Shown piece after piece: positions 1 to 6,057 of a stretch of DNA of 6,300 bases. The notes beneath the pieces are model-generated. The model had not been told where the DNA came from. It saw only the letters and a list, made by a program, of their open reading frames with translations, and did no database searches. This stretch comes from Bacillota bacterium (GTDB lineage Bacteria > Bacillota_I > Bacilli_A > Izemoplasmatales > UBA1188). Both the position numbers and the translations under genes were made by a program. Positions within the stretch are counted from its first letter, which is position 1. Each line of letters starts with the position of its first letter. The stretch covers positions 1 to 6,300 of the forward strand of contig JAEYPN010000006.1 of NCBI GenBank assembly GCA_023410715.1, given 5' to 3'.

Positions 1-215
1 GCTTGGCTTCCGGTTTCTGACACCGCCCTCTGAGCCCCAACGGGCTTATTTTCCACTTTAAGCTCAACTCGCTTATCCAGTGAAAAAAGCTTGGTATAAA
101 CAAGGTAGAGCAAGGCCCCTCCTATAATACATAAAGGGTTCTGGGCTTTGTTTTCTAATAGAATTTCTGCATAATTGCAGTAAAGCTTACAACTTAACTT
201 CTTTCTAAACTTCAT
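1..215 (-). CDS. Partial small membrane protein, unrecognised (C-terminus beyond window)
   Basis: This open frame starts at ATG 215 and stays open for 71 codons to the window edge, so its C-terminus is missing. I do not recognise the family. The N-terminus is basic (MKFRKKLSCK) and is followed at about residues 31-45 by one hydrophobic stretch (PLCIIGGALLYLVYT), then a charged segment (SLDKRVELKVENKPVG). This would fit a short single-pass membrane protein with a basic cytoplasmic start. There is no good ribosome binding site before ATG 215. A GGAGG about 4 nt before an in-frame TTG, inside the hydrophobic stretch, is a weak alternative start. The other two minus-strand frames are closed here. 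The downstream half has much higher G+C than the defence genes, so it probably belongs to the flanking backbone or host element. It could also be a chance open frame. Confidence 0.4.
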   Translation of the reverse strand, partial: MKFRKKLSCKLYCNYAEILLENKAQNPLCIIGGALLYLVYTKLFSLDKRVELKVENKPVGAQRAVSETGSQ

Positions 216-307
216 TTATAAAATTTATGGTTTTGTAAAAAGCATCGATAACTTACGGCGAATTAGCAAAACTAAATTTCCAGCAAATGCTTATTGATAA
301 AGTAACA

Positions 308-1000
308 TTAGTCCCATAAATTAATTTGTTCCGTATAATCTGATGGTGTAATGTTTTTCCCATAAACCGTATCAAGAAATGATTCCTGTGATTCCAATGC
401 CTTATCAAGCAAATTTAGTTTACTTAAGGATACAAAAACAGCAACTGCTATTGCTTGGCAGTTTATTGATTTATCAGGATTAAACTCAATGTCAGTAAAG
501 GCATTATATTTCATTACTTCTGAAATATAATAATCCTTACATTTTAGGGAATTAATATAAAGCCAATTGTAAAAATACGTAGGAGGGTTTAAACTAAATA
601 TTCTTCCAAAATAGTCGAAATATATTAATTTACCACTGCTTTTTAACCTTTCATCTCTTTTAGCTTCCTTCGATGATTTTCCTAGAATATCTTTATAGGG
701 CCCACCATTTTGAAACACTTTACTTGCTTGAAAAGCAGATTCAACTGAAAATTCTTTAAGGCTTTTTGTCTTGATTGCTAAGTTAAATGCACTTAGCTTG
801 ATTCCAATTGGATTATCCGACTTACTCGATATCTCAATAATACTATATCCTGGATCTGTTATGGTAAAAGCTTCATGCAAACTTTTGATTGATTTCCTTT
901 TTTGAACCTCTGAAAACCCACTATGATAAGTAAATTCTACGAGGCACTCCTTGTAATATGGTGGGCGGTCGCTTATTATAAAAACTGGTCTTTTTGCCAT
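308..1000 (-). CDS. NADAR-type antitoxin paired with DarT (DarT1-associated NADAR family)
   Basis: A 230-residue protein that probably removes the ADP-ribose added to DNA by the neighbouring DarT and so acts as its antitoxin. NADAR-fold proteins are known to hydrolyse ADP-ribose from guanosine, and a branch of them sits beside DarT1 toxins. In the sequence, 'LSAFNL' (69-74) followed by 'SVESAFQASKVF' (85-96) and 'NGG' (98-100) resembles the NADAR core 'LSNF...VEHAFQAxK'. The start MAKRPVF fits my recollection of the DarT1-associated subfamily. No signal peptide or membrane segment is visible. The start is well fixed: ATG 1000 lies 8 nt after a GGAG that sits in the last codons of darT, and only 4 bp separate the genes, so translation is likely coupled. 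The toxin gene comes first, as in classic darTG operons, but the antitoxin is NADAR rather than the macrodomain protein DarG. No clear terminator follows. Confidence 0.78.
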   Translation of the reverse strand: MAKRPVFIISDRPPYYKECLVEFTYHSGFSEVQKRKSIKSLHEAFTITDPGYSIIEISSKSDNPIGIKLSAFNLAIKTKSLKEFSVESAFQASKVFQNGGPYKDILGKSSKEAKRDERLKSSGKLIYFDYFGRIFSLNPPTYFYNWLYINSLKCKDYYISEVMKYNAFTDIEFNPDKSINCQAIAVAVFVSLSKLNLLDKALESQESFLDTVYGKNITPSDYTEQINLWD

Positions 1001-1018
1001 CTATTCATCTCCAATATT
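1001..1018 (-). promoter_or_regulatory. Ribosome binding site of the NADAR gene inside the end of darT
   Basis: On the minus strand the final darT codons (tat tgg aga tga) contain GGAG, 8 nt before the ATG of the antitoxin. The antitoxin therefore has no leader of its own, and ribosomes finishing the toxin can restart on the antitoxin, linking the two doses. Confidence 0.65.
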
Positions 1019-1634
1019 CGTAATCACTTCTATAAATAAATACTTTGCTATTTACAGTAGCATTAATATTTTCAGGAATGTATTCTTCAAATTTATGTAA
1101 AGTATGTGAATCTTTAAAATATACAGATTTTATGTAATTAATGGGTATTGTGTTAAATACTAATACTTCTGCTTGTGGATTGGTGGGACATCTATCGCTA
1201 ATCCCCAACTGTTGACGTAAGGGGTAGGAAGGGTAATCATCAAACAATTTATTAAATGCCTCAGCTCCCATCCTTTCCGTAATCGGAATATTGTATACCT
1301 CCCCGCTACCAGCATTAGTTATACAAAATGCACAATCTAATTCATAAAGTATAGAAGCATCAAGTTTTAAAACAACCCATTCAACCCCAGGGTTATTTAA
1401 TCTCAATGGATAAAACATTTTGTAGTTCGGAAATTGAATAGAAGTACAGACAGCATTTCTACACTTGTCATACCGGTAACTATCATTATAGTAAAAGTCA
1501 ATGCTTAGTGCCTCCAAATTTTCAACAGATAATAAACCGTAGCTAAAAATATTAGGTATGTTTTCAGCTCTTGTAAAATGAAACAACCATTTAATATCTC
1601 TATCTTCAACAATCTTTTTTAATTGCTTGTTCAT
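1005..1634 (-). CDS. darT: DarT-family DNA ADP-ribosyltransferase toxin (probably DarT1 type)
   Basis: A 209-residue toxin predicted to use NAD+ to attach ADP-ribose to a base in DNA, blocking replication. The ART signature can be read along the chain. The NAD-binding segment is 'LFHFTRAENIPNIFSYGLLS' (17-36, with H19). Next come 'SIQFPNYKMFY' (65-75), 'EWVVLKL' (85-91) and 'CITNAGS' (104-110), and finally the catalytic-loop motif 'PTNPQAEVLVF' (150-160), in which E156 matches the conserved catalytic glutamate of DarT enzymes. Length is typical and all key positions are present, so the enzyme looks intact. The FPNYKMF segment and the adjacent NADAR gene favour the DarT1 branch, reported to act on guanosine, over thymidine-modifying DarT2; that assignment is inference. 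ATG 1634 follows GAGGG by 7 nt. The gene lies 56 bp after the GHKL-Shedu gene and 4 bp before its antitoxin. DarT systems are known to act against phage. Confidence 0.87.
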   Translation of the reverse strand: MNKQLKKIVEDRDIKWLFHFTRAENIPNIFSYGLLSVENLEALSIDFYYNDSYRYDKCRNAVCTSIQFPNYKMFYPLRLNNPGVEWVVLKLDASILYELDCAFCITNAGSGEVYNIPITERMGAEAFNKLFDDYPSYPLRQQLGISDRCPTNPQAEVLVFNTIPINYIKSVYFKDSHTLHKFEEYIPENINATVNSKVFIYRSDYEYWR

Positions 1635-1647
1635 TTTTATTCCCTCT

Positions 1648-1677
1648 ATTATAGCTCAACTGACATAATCAATACAA
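1648..1677 (-). promoter_or_regulatory. Candidate darT promoter just upstream of the start codon
   Basis: On the minus strand TTGTAT (1677-1672) and a perfect TATAAT (1653-1648) are 18 bp apart. The expected start of transcription, near 1641, would leave only about 7 nt before the darT ATG and would cut into its ribosome binding site, giving a near-leaderless toxin transcript. In such AT-rich DNA a chance match is possible. Confidence 0.35.
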
Positions 1678-1690
1678 TCTAGCTATCATA

Positions 1691-3718
1691 CTAATTAACA
1701 GCTAATCCTATAATCTTTTCAGTTATTTCAGTGGAACTCTCACGGTTAAATTCTATCCCCTTAATTTTAAGTTCTTCTTCGATTGCAGATTTATCGAAAT
1801 TAAGCTTTTCATAAATGTAACGATGTCTTATTTCAAAGCTCTTAAAAACATCATCCCATGTCATAGCGTAAATCTCGAATCTTTCACTTGAACGGACTAA
1901 AAACAATCTACCTTTGTCTTCACACGATTTGTATAAGTCTTTAATAAAATCGTCAACCTGACTACTTATAATGATAAATTTCCACTTTCGTAATTGGCTG
2001 TTGAACTTAGGTTCATGAGATATTAAATCCATATAATCTTCAATCTGCCTATAAACTTCTTTTTTTAATTTAACTCTAGGCTCTTTCAATTCTACAATAA
2101 CATTTTCTTCCATTTGAGTATTATTGGGGGCCTCAATTGTTCTCTTTCTGCACATAAAAATATCAGGTCTTCTCAATCTGTCTTGATTTACTATTTTATA
2201 CTTATTTTTTTCATTTCCCTTATTGTCAACAATAAATAAATACTCCTTAATGGCTTTCTCAAAATTTTCGTCTGCTGAAACTAAATGATATTGTTCACCA
2301 AATATCCAATAATTTTCTTCAATTGCCGCCTGAATATGATGTCTTTCTGTAGTAAACTTCTCTAAATCAAAAACAAGTTTTTTAAGTAATGTAATTATCT
2401 TATATCTGTTCTCAATCATTTTTATTGTGTGAACTATTTGTGCAAGTCCTGTTTTCTTAAGCACATTACTTAAGCTATCTCTTTCTTCTTTAGATAATTT
2501 AGTTATATTGTCAATTATAGTTATTATATTTTCTCTTTCATCAGTACTTAAAAGGAGATTTAAAAATCCAATGATTGATTTCTTTTGTTCAGGATTTAGT
2601 TTGTAGAATATTTTTGGTTGAATGCAATATATTTCTTGAACAACATTAACTAAATCTTTTTTTCTTTCCTGGTCATATCGAGTGTCTAAAAACTTAGGGA
2701 AAGCCCCTTCCGTTTCTAGGGCCTCTATAAGTTTAGGGCATTCAGTTTTTATGAATGCTTTCATTTTACGTTCAATTAATTTTCCTAGTTGCTTAATAAG
2801 TTCCTTAAAAATGCTATCTTTTTGACATCTAATTTCATTAATTGCTAATTGATTTTCATCAAATTCATTAACTATCTGAAAATCGCAAAAATAACTAGAG
2901 ATGATATATACACTATGATAAAAACTGATTGCATTATTGTTATATGATGTATGTTTCTTATATACTTGAGCCTGCTTATCATTCAAAAAATAAAAATAAT
3001 ACTTTTCTTTAATTTCATCAATCCACTTTATAAAGTGAACATCAAAGCTGTTACCTCCGATATCGAGCTTAATATTATCACTTAATTTGGTGTCAATAAA
3101 TGAGCTATAATGCAACTCAACCTTATCAATTTTAATTGAGTAATGTTTATCTTTATTAAGATATAGAAACCATGCAAACGCATTCAGCAGATAATTTCGA
3201 AGTTCTTCGCTATTAATTGCATCGTTTGATATATCATGAAATCCTTCAAAACTTACTTTTGTCCCTGTACACACTTCTTTTTCAAATAACTCGGTTTTCT
3301 CATCAGATATATCATAATAGTCTTTATCACTAGCGTTTATATTTATACTAAACTTGTAATACTTGTTATTCTTACTATAGATTGTTTCCCATTCAGCAAA
3401 ATTTGCAAAAGAAATGAATGAATATCTGCCTTTTCCTTTATTCCCGTGCACATTTGACCACATTATTAAATTACTTTTTTCCGAGTATAAAAATGCACCG
3501 AATGTTTTATCAAGGTTTTCAAAATCAATACCACTTCCATTATCGCTAATTTCAAGATATTCAAGCCCACCCATCTCATTATTCCTACTGGAAATTAAGA
3601 CCTCGGTTGCATTTGCGTCAAAACTGTTCCAAATGTATTCAGCTATGGAGGCTTTATAATCTTTTTGAAAACCAGCAGCTTCAACACTTTTATTAAAGAT
3701 TTGGACTTTTTTACGCAT
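1691..3718 (-). CDS. GHKL ATPase fused to Shedu-like (DUF4263) PD-(D/E)XK nuclease
   Basis: A 675-residue predicted ATP-controlled DNA nuclease. Residues ~1-160 form a GHKL ATPase of the HATPase_c_3 / MORC-MutL-Hsp90 kind: N-box 'EYIWNSFDANA' (E27, N31, D34), 'DNGSG' (59-63), the phosphate-lid-like 'HGNKGKGRYSF' (91-101) and 'GTKVSF' (152-157). Residues ~170-320 fit a transducer-like region, and ~350-455 look helical and charged. The C-terminal part has Shedu features: 'ENYWIFGEQY' (468-477), then 'RRPDIF' (516-521, D519), 'IVELKEP' (541-547, E543 and K545) and 'RQIEDY' (557-562), the D...ExK...Q layout of PD-(D/E)XK nucleases. All expected residues are present, so both activities are probably intact. 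ATG 3718 follows GGGAG by 10 nt. Shedu nucleases are known to carry varied N-terminal sensor domains; an ATPase in that place is unusual to me. It sits between Kiwa and DarT/NADAR. It could instead be a GHKL restriction-type protein whose nuclease only resembles DUF4263. Confidence 0.8.
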   Translation of the reverse strand: MRKKVQIFNKSVEAAGFQKDYKASIAEYIWNSFDANATEVLISSRNNEMGGLEYLEISDNGSGIDFENLDKTFGAFLYSEKSNLIMWSNVHGNKGKGRYSFISFANFAEWETIYSKNNKYYKFSININASDKDYYDISDEKTELFEKEVCTGTKVSFEGFHDISNDAINSEELRNYLLNAFAWFLYLNKDKHYSIKIDKVELHYSSFIDTKLSDNIKLDIGGNSFDVHFIKWIDEIKEKYYFYFLNDKQAQVYKKHTSYNNNAISFYHSVYIISSYFCDFQIVNEFDENQLAINEIRCQKDSIFKELIKQLGKLIERKMKAFIKTECPKLIEALETEGAFPKFLDTRYDQERKKDLVNVVQEIYCIQPKIFYKLNPEQKKSIIGFLNLLLSTDERENIITIIDNITKLSKEERDSLSNVLKKTGLAQIVHTIKMIENRYKIITLLKKLVFDLEKFTTERHHIQAAIEENYWIFGEQYHLVSADENFEKAIKEYLFIVDNKGNEKNKYKIVNQDRLRRPDIFMCRKRTIEAPNNTQMEENVIVELKEPRVKLKKEVYRQIEDYMDLISHEPKFNSQLRKWKFIIISSQVDDFIKDLYKSCEDKGRLFLVRSSERFEIYAMTWDDVFKSFEIRHRYIYEKLNFDKSAIEEELKIKGIEFNRESSTEITEKIIGLAVN

Positions 3719-3833
3719 TTCTTTTTAACTCCCTGAATGTATTCATAAATATGAAGTCATTTCTATACCGCTTAGGTCTTTTTTGCTATAGCCGAACTAA
3801 ACCCCTGAAAAAACTATATTCTGAAGCCTTAAA

Positions 3834-4781
3834 TTAGCCATTTACCTCATCTTTTGCAAGACTATCATATTTATGTTTTGTTAATTCTGATAAAAGAAAA
3901 TCATCATTTAACAATTTTATGAATATTCTTTTGGCTTCTTGTGTCTTCAAAACCAATGAATCCTTGTTCTTATTCAGTTTTATTTTATCAAGCAAATAAC
4001 CATTGCTGTAACTACAGATAAAAGATAATATTTCTTGTTTAGGTACTTCATTGAGAACAGGAGATTTTTTTGATGCTCTAATTAATTTTCGTGCATATGT
4101 AATGTTTTCTACCAACACTTTTAATTCACTAATATCTTCAACTAAATTAAGCTTCTTGATTTGCTCAATACTACTTAATGCATTTGACTTAATAATTTCA
4201 TGAAAAGCATACTTTGTTTCTAGTTTATTAATGTCTTTAATGTATAGTTCATCATCTATTATTAGAAAATCAAATGAACAACTCAACCTAAAAATATCTC
4301 CATCTAATTTATTTATTTGGTTTGAACCTGAAAAATTCAGTAGTATGTTAGTATCCTTCTTTAACAAGTAAAAAGGATAATGCTGTTGTATTATGGTCAA
4401 CTTACAATCTTCATTTACATAAGTCATAATATAAGCTTTTAAGTTTTTAATGTTGTCATGCTTAAAACTATAATTCTCATAAGCATCATTTCTTATTATT
4501 GATTTGATTACTTCAAATTCTTTTATTTGCCCCTCGTAATCGTAAAGATAAATAACATTACTTCTATCATCAATCTCAGATAAGTTCATTATTTGAACTT
4601 CTTCATTAGAAAAGAAGTCAAATAAATCTTGAATAAAGGCTTCCGAAAGTGACTTTTGTGTTTCTTCATCAACATTACCCCTAAGTACTCGTTCTTCCTT
4701 AAGGAGAAAATGTAATTCTCCAATGGTACTTTTAGATTGTTTTACTTTTTTAATTTTTTCGATAATTTGCTTTTTATTCAT
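3834..4781 (-). CDS. kwaB: Kiwa anti-phage protein KwaB (DUF4868)
   Basis: KwaB is the cytoplasmic partner of the Kiwa defence system. In studied Kiwa it binds the membrane protein KwaA and acts on incoming phage DNA to stop its replication and transcription. The protein is 315 residues, the length I recall for characterised KwaB. The DUF4868 signature is visible as 'FDFLIIDDELYIKDINKLE' (170-188), where a beta hairpin leads to the family's 'F/L-E' position, preceded by 'DGDIFRLSCSF' (160-170) and followed by 'YAFHEIIK' (191-198). There are no membrane segments; the N- and C-terminal parts are helical and lysine-rich. The start is clear: AAGGAG lies about 6 nt before ATG 4781 inside the end of kwaA, and the two genes overlap as ATGA, which supports coupled translation and equal amounts of both subunits. 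The next gene begins 115 bp downstream, with no evident terminator between. Confidence 0.9.
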   Translation of the reverse strand: MNKKQIIEKIKKVKQSKSTIGELHFLLKEERVLRGNVDEETQKSLSEAFIQDLFDFFSNEEVQIMNLSEIDDRSNVIYLYDYEGQIKEFEVIKSIIRNDAYENYSFKHDNIKNLKAYIMTYVNEDCKLTIIQQHYPFYLLKKDTNILLNFSGSNQINKLDGDIFRLSCSFDFLIIDDELYIKDINKLETKYAFHEIIKSNALSSIEQIKKLNLVEDISELKVLVENITYARKLIRASKKSPVLNEVPKQEILSFICSYSNGYLLDKIKLNKNKDSLVLKTQEAKRIFIKLLNDDFLLSELTKHKYDSLAKDEVNG

Positions 4782-5356
4782 TGTATGCTCCTTACAAAAT
4801 AAATTTTATCATCTAATTTTTTATATACAACCTTAGATTGGTCAGTAATTCTTTCTCTTGTTATAACAATCAATTGTTCTTTATAACCATCACGAAGTTC
4901 GGCATCAACTTCATATAATTTGTAGCCTAATAATGCCAAAGTAGGATTTGCATAAAACATATCAGTCCTTATATAAATTGCCCCAATAATAATTAGCAAT
5001 ATAAAAAGAATAAGAATGTATCTTAGTTTACTTAAATCAAAACAAATTAATGGAATAATATAAGTCGTTAGAAAAGTTAAATGTTCATAGTTTTTGTTAT
5101 TTACATTTTTAATAATGAAATATGAATTATTACTTCCCTTCAGTTTATACTTGAATCTAACTACAAAGAAAATGCCTAATAAAAGAAAGAAAAATGAAAT
5201 AAGTGGAATTATATTTTTACTTAATATTAGCATGACAGTAATAGGGTGATTATTTTGTGGTAGGTTAAAATCCATAGTTATAACAATTATTAATAAAAAT
5301 AATAACCATAATGATGTAATATATAATTCTGATTTATCTTTACAGGTTTTAAACAT
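4778..5356 (-). CDS. kwaA: Kiwa anti-phage membrane protein KwaA
   Basis: KwaA is the inner-membrane subunit of Kiwa; it detects phage attachment or DNA entry and assembles with KwaB. The protein here is 192 residues, with four hydrophobic segments at about residues 12-28, 48-67, 93-106 and 111-129. After them comes the conserved-looking cytoplasmic tail 'YANPTLALLGYKLYEVD' (135-151) and a beta-rich end ('EQLIVITRERI', 'KIYFVRS'). I chose ATG 5356 because GGAGG ends 5 nt before it. An in-frame ATG at 5368 would add four residues (MEAK) but has no ribosome binding site and itself overlaps the GGAGG. The gene is extremely AT-rich, even for this island. It overlaps kwaB by ATGA. The family call rests on the tail motif, topology and the adjacent DUF4868 gene. 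A candidate promoter and an inverted repeat lie just upstream. Confidence 0.87.
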   Translation of the reverse strand: MFKTCKDKSELYITSLWLLFLLIIVITMDFNLPQNNHPITVMLILSKNIIPLISFFFLLLGIFFVVRFKYKLKGSNNSYFIIKNVNNKNYEHLTFLTTYIIPLICFDLSKLRYILILFILLIIIGAIYIRTDMFYANPTLALLGYKLYEVDAELRDGYKEQLIVITRERITDQSKVVYKKLDDKIYFVRSIQ

Positions 5357-5366
5357 TTTAGCCTCC
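5357..5366 (-). promoter_or_regulatory. kwaA ribosome binding site that decides the start
   Basis: On the minus strand GGAGG (5366-5362) and a 5-nt spacer (CTAAA) precede ATG 5356. The GGAGG is read as codons 1-2 of the longer frame beginning at ATG 5368, which argues that the longer frame is not the one used. Confidence 0.6.
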
Positions 5367-5367
5367 A

Positions 5368-5389
5368 TGATTTAAGGCATTTTAAATCA
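5368..5389. repeat. Perfect 8-bp inverted repeat before kwaA
   Basis: TGATTTAA (5368-5375) and TTAAATCA (5382-5389) are exact reverse complements with a 6-nt loop. In the mRNA this hairpin would end one base before the kwaA GGAGG region, so it could mask or expose that site; as DNA it could be an operator. The stem is AT-rich and therefore weak. Confidence 0.5.
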
Positions 5390-5404
5390 AGTTACATCAC
5401 CAAT

Positions 5405-5410
5405 ATTATA
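5405..5410 (-). promoter_or_regulatory. Candidate kwaA -10 element
   Basis: A perfect TATAAT is read on the minus strand. Seventeen bases upstream the -35 position (AAAGGG) does not match TTGACA, so the promoter would be weak or activator-dependent. A start near 5398 would give a leader of about 40 nt containing the inverted repeat at 5368-5389. Confidence 0.35.
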
Positions 5411-5499
5411 AATAATACATTTTACGTCCCTTTATTGCACCGTTTCGTTAGTGATACTATTTGGTATTATTCATTAGCAACACAGAAAACAGGGTCTGT

Positions 5500-5742
5500 C
5501 TATAGATTTTTTAAATTTACTTTGCATTCAATACAGATAATCTTTCCATTTACGTTTTTTACGTCTTGGCTCGACTTACAAAAAAAACATTGAGGTATAT
5601 ATTTAGTTAATATAATCGCATTTCCATCAACACAGATACTTAGCGTATCTTTTATGTCAATTCCTAAATTTCTTCTTAATTCAATAGGGAGGACGACTCT
5701 ACCTAATTCATCTATTTTCCGAATAATACCAGTGGCTCTCAT
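5500..5742 (-). CDS. AbrB/SpoVT-family transcriptional regulator with zinc knuckle
   Basis: An 80-residue DNA-binding protein of the AbrB transition-state type, which binds AT-rich, curved DNA as dimers or tetramers. The N-terminal swapped-hairpin domain is textbook: 'GIIRKIDELGRVVLPIELRR' (5-24), then 'LGIDIKDTLSICVDGNAIIL' (26-45). The C-terminal part carries C52-x2-C55 and C70-x2-C73, a small zinc knuckle common in clostridial AbrB proteins and absent from Bacillus subtilis AbrB. ATG 5742 follows AAGGAGG by 7 nt. Its promoter region holds phased repeats, suggesting self-control. It lies 143 bp before kwaA on the same strand and could also control the defence genes; that is inference from position. 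Many such small paralogues occur per genome and on mobile elements, so a specific role such as sporulation timing cannot be assigned. Confidence 0.88.
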   Translation of the reverse strand: MRATGIIRKIDELGRVVLPIELRRNLGIDIKDTLSICVDGNAIILTKYIPQCFFCKSSQDVKNVNGKIICIECKVNLKNL

Positions 5743-5782
5743 TGAATTCCTCCTTATTTATAACTGCAGTAGAACAGATTTA

Positions 5783-5808
5783 ATTACATAGTATTACAAA
5801 TAATTACA
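5783..5808. repeat. Three ATTACA copies spaced 10 bp in the abrB promoter
   Basis: ATTACA begins at 5783, 5793 and 5803, exactly one per 10 bp, and the outer two copies lie in an exact 10-bp repeat (TAATTACATA at 5781-5790 and 5801-5810). The array covers the -10 element and most of the spacer of the abrB promoter. Helix-phased AT-rich repeats suit a dimeric repressor or bent DNA, such as AbrB itself. Confidence 0.5.
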
Positions 5809-5816
5809 TATTGCAA
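5788..5816 (-). promoter_or_regulatory. Probable abrB promoter with overlapping palindrome
   Basis: On the minus strand TTGCAA (5816-5811) and TACTAT (5793-5788) are separated by 17 bp, a sigma-A arrangement, with transcription expected near 5781 and a leader of about 39 nt. An inverted repeat, ATATTG-CAA-CAATAT (5808-5822), sits over the -35 box and could be an operator. Confidence 0.5.
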
Positions 5817-5889
5817 CAATATTTCATTCCCACAATATAGATAATTTTCTTGTTTTCTTCGCCGTGGCTCCAAATGAATATCACACAAT

Positions 5890-6057
5890 CTACGTTGTTC
5901 GTTGTTCAATATATCTCATAAGTTTATAAATAGCTGAATCAACTATACTTTTTAGCTCCATCGTGATGAGAGCTTGGCTGTCCTTATCAGAGTTATTGCA
6001 AGAACGGATTTTTATCTTTACTGGCATAAGTCTTTCAGTGTATATTAGTTTTTTCAC
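5890..6057 (-). CDS. Small unknown ORF, GTG start (55 aa)
   Basis: A 55-codon frame beginning with GTG at 6057, whose start overlaps the stop of the upstream frame as GTGA; a GAGGG lies about 10 nt before it. The product (starting MKKLIYTERLMPVKIKIR, with a helical second half containing SIVDSAIYKLMRYIEQ) matches no family I recognise. It has no membrane segment or metal-binding cysteine pair. A second in-frame ATG at codon 11 lacks a ribosome binding site. The overlap and spacing favour a real, translationally coupled small gene, but the short length and decayed partner mean it may be a remnant. Confidence 0.33.
   Translation of the reverse strand: MKKLIYTERLMPVKIKIRSCNNSDKDSQALITMELKSIVDSAIYKLMRYIEQRTT

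Noticed and set aside
216..307. Terminator or attachment site after the NADAR gene
   Set aside because: Only weak, bulged AT-rich stems (for example AATTAG...CTAAATT) and no T-run or duplicated flank could be seen.
3414..3659. 81-codon plus-strand open frame
   Set aside because: It lies wholly antisense to the conserved ATPase motifs of the GHKL-Shedu gene; its sequence looks like a by-product of that coding strand and has no recognisable domain.
3742..3755. Inverted repeat TTCATA-AA-TATGAA upstream of the GHKL-Shedu gene
   Set aside because: Six-bp AT-rich arms are expected by chance in this composition, and I found no convincing promoter around them.
5357..5368. kwaA start at ATG 5368 (196 residues)
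   Set aside because: No ribosome binding site precedes it, while GGAGG is ideally placed for ATG 5356; retained only as an alternative.
5411..5471. Distant inverted repeat AATAATAC / GTATTATT in the abrB-kwaA gap
   Set aside because: Arms of 8 bp separated by 45 bp in very AT-rich DNA are likely chance; no supporting structure.
5482..5499. Possible terminator after abrB (short hairpins ACAG-GGT-CTGT or ACAGA...TCTGT)
   Set aside because: Stems are only 4-5 bp and no proper run of T follows on the minus strand, so termination cannot be supported.
5894..5907. Tandem GTTGTTC x2
   Set aside because: Only two 7-bp copies, located over the end of the 55-codon frame; too short to call a repeat array.
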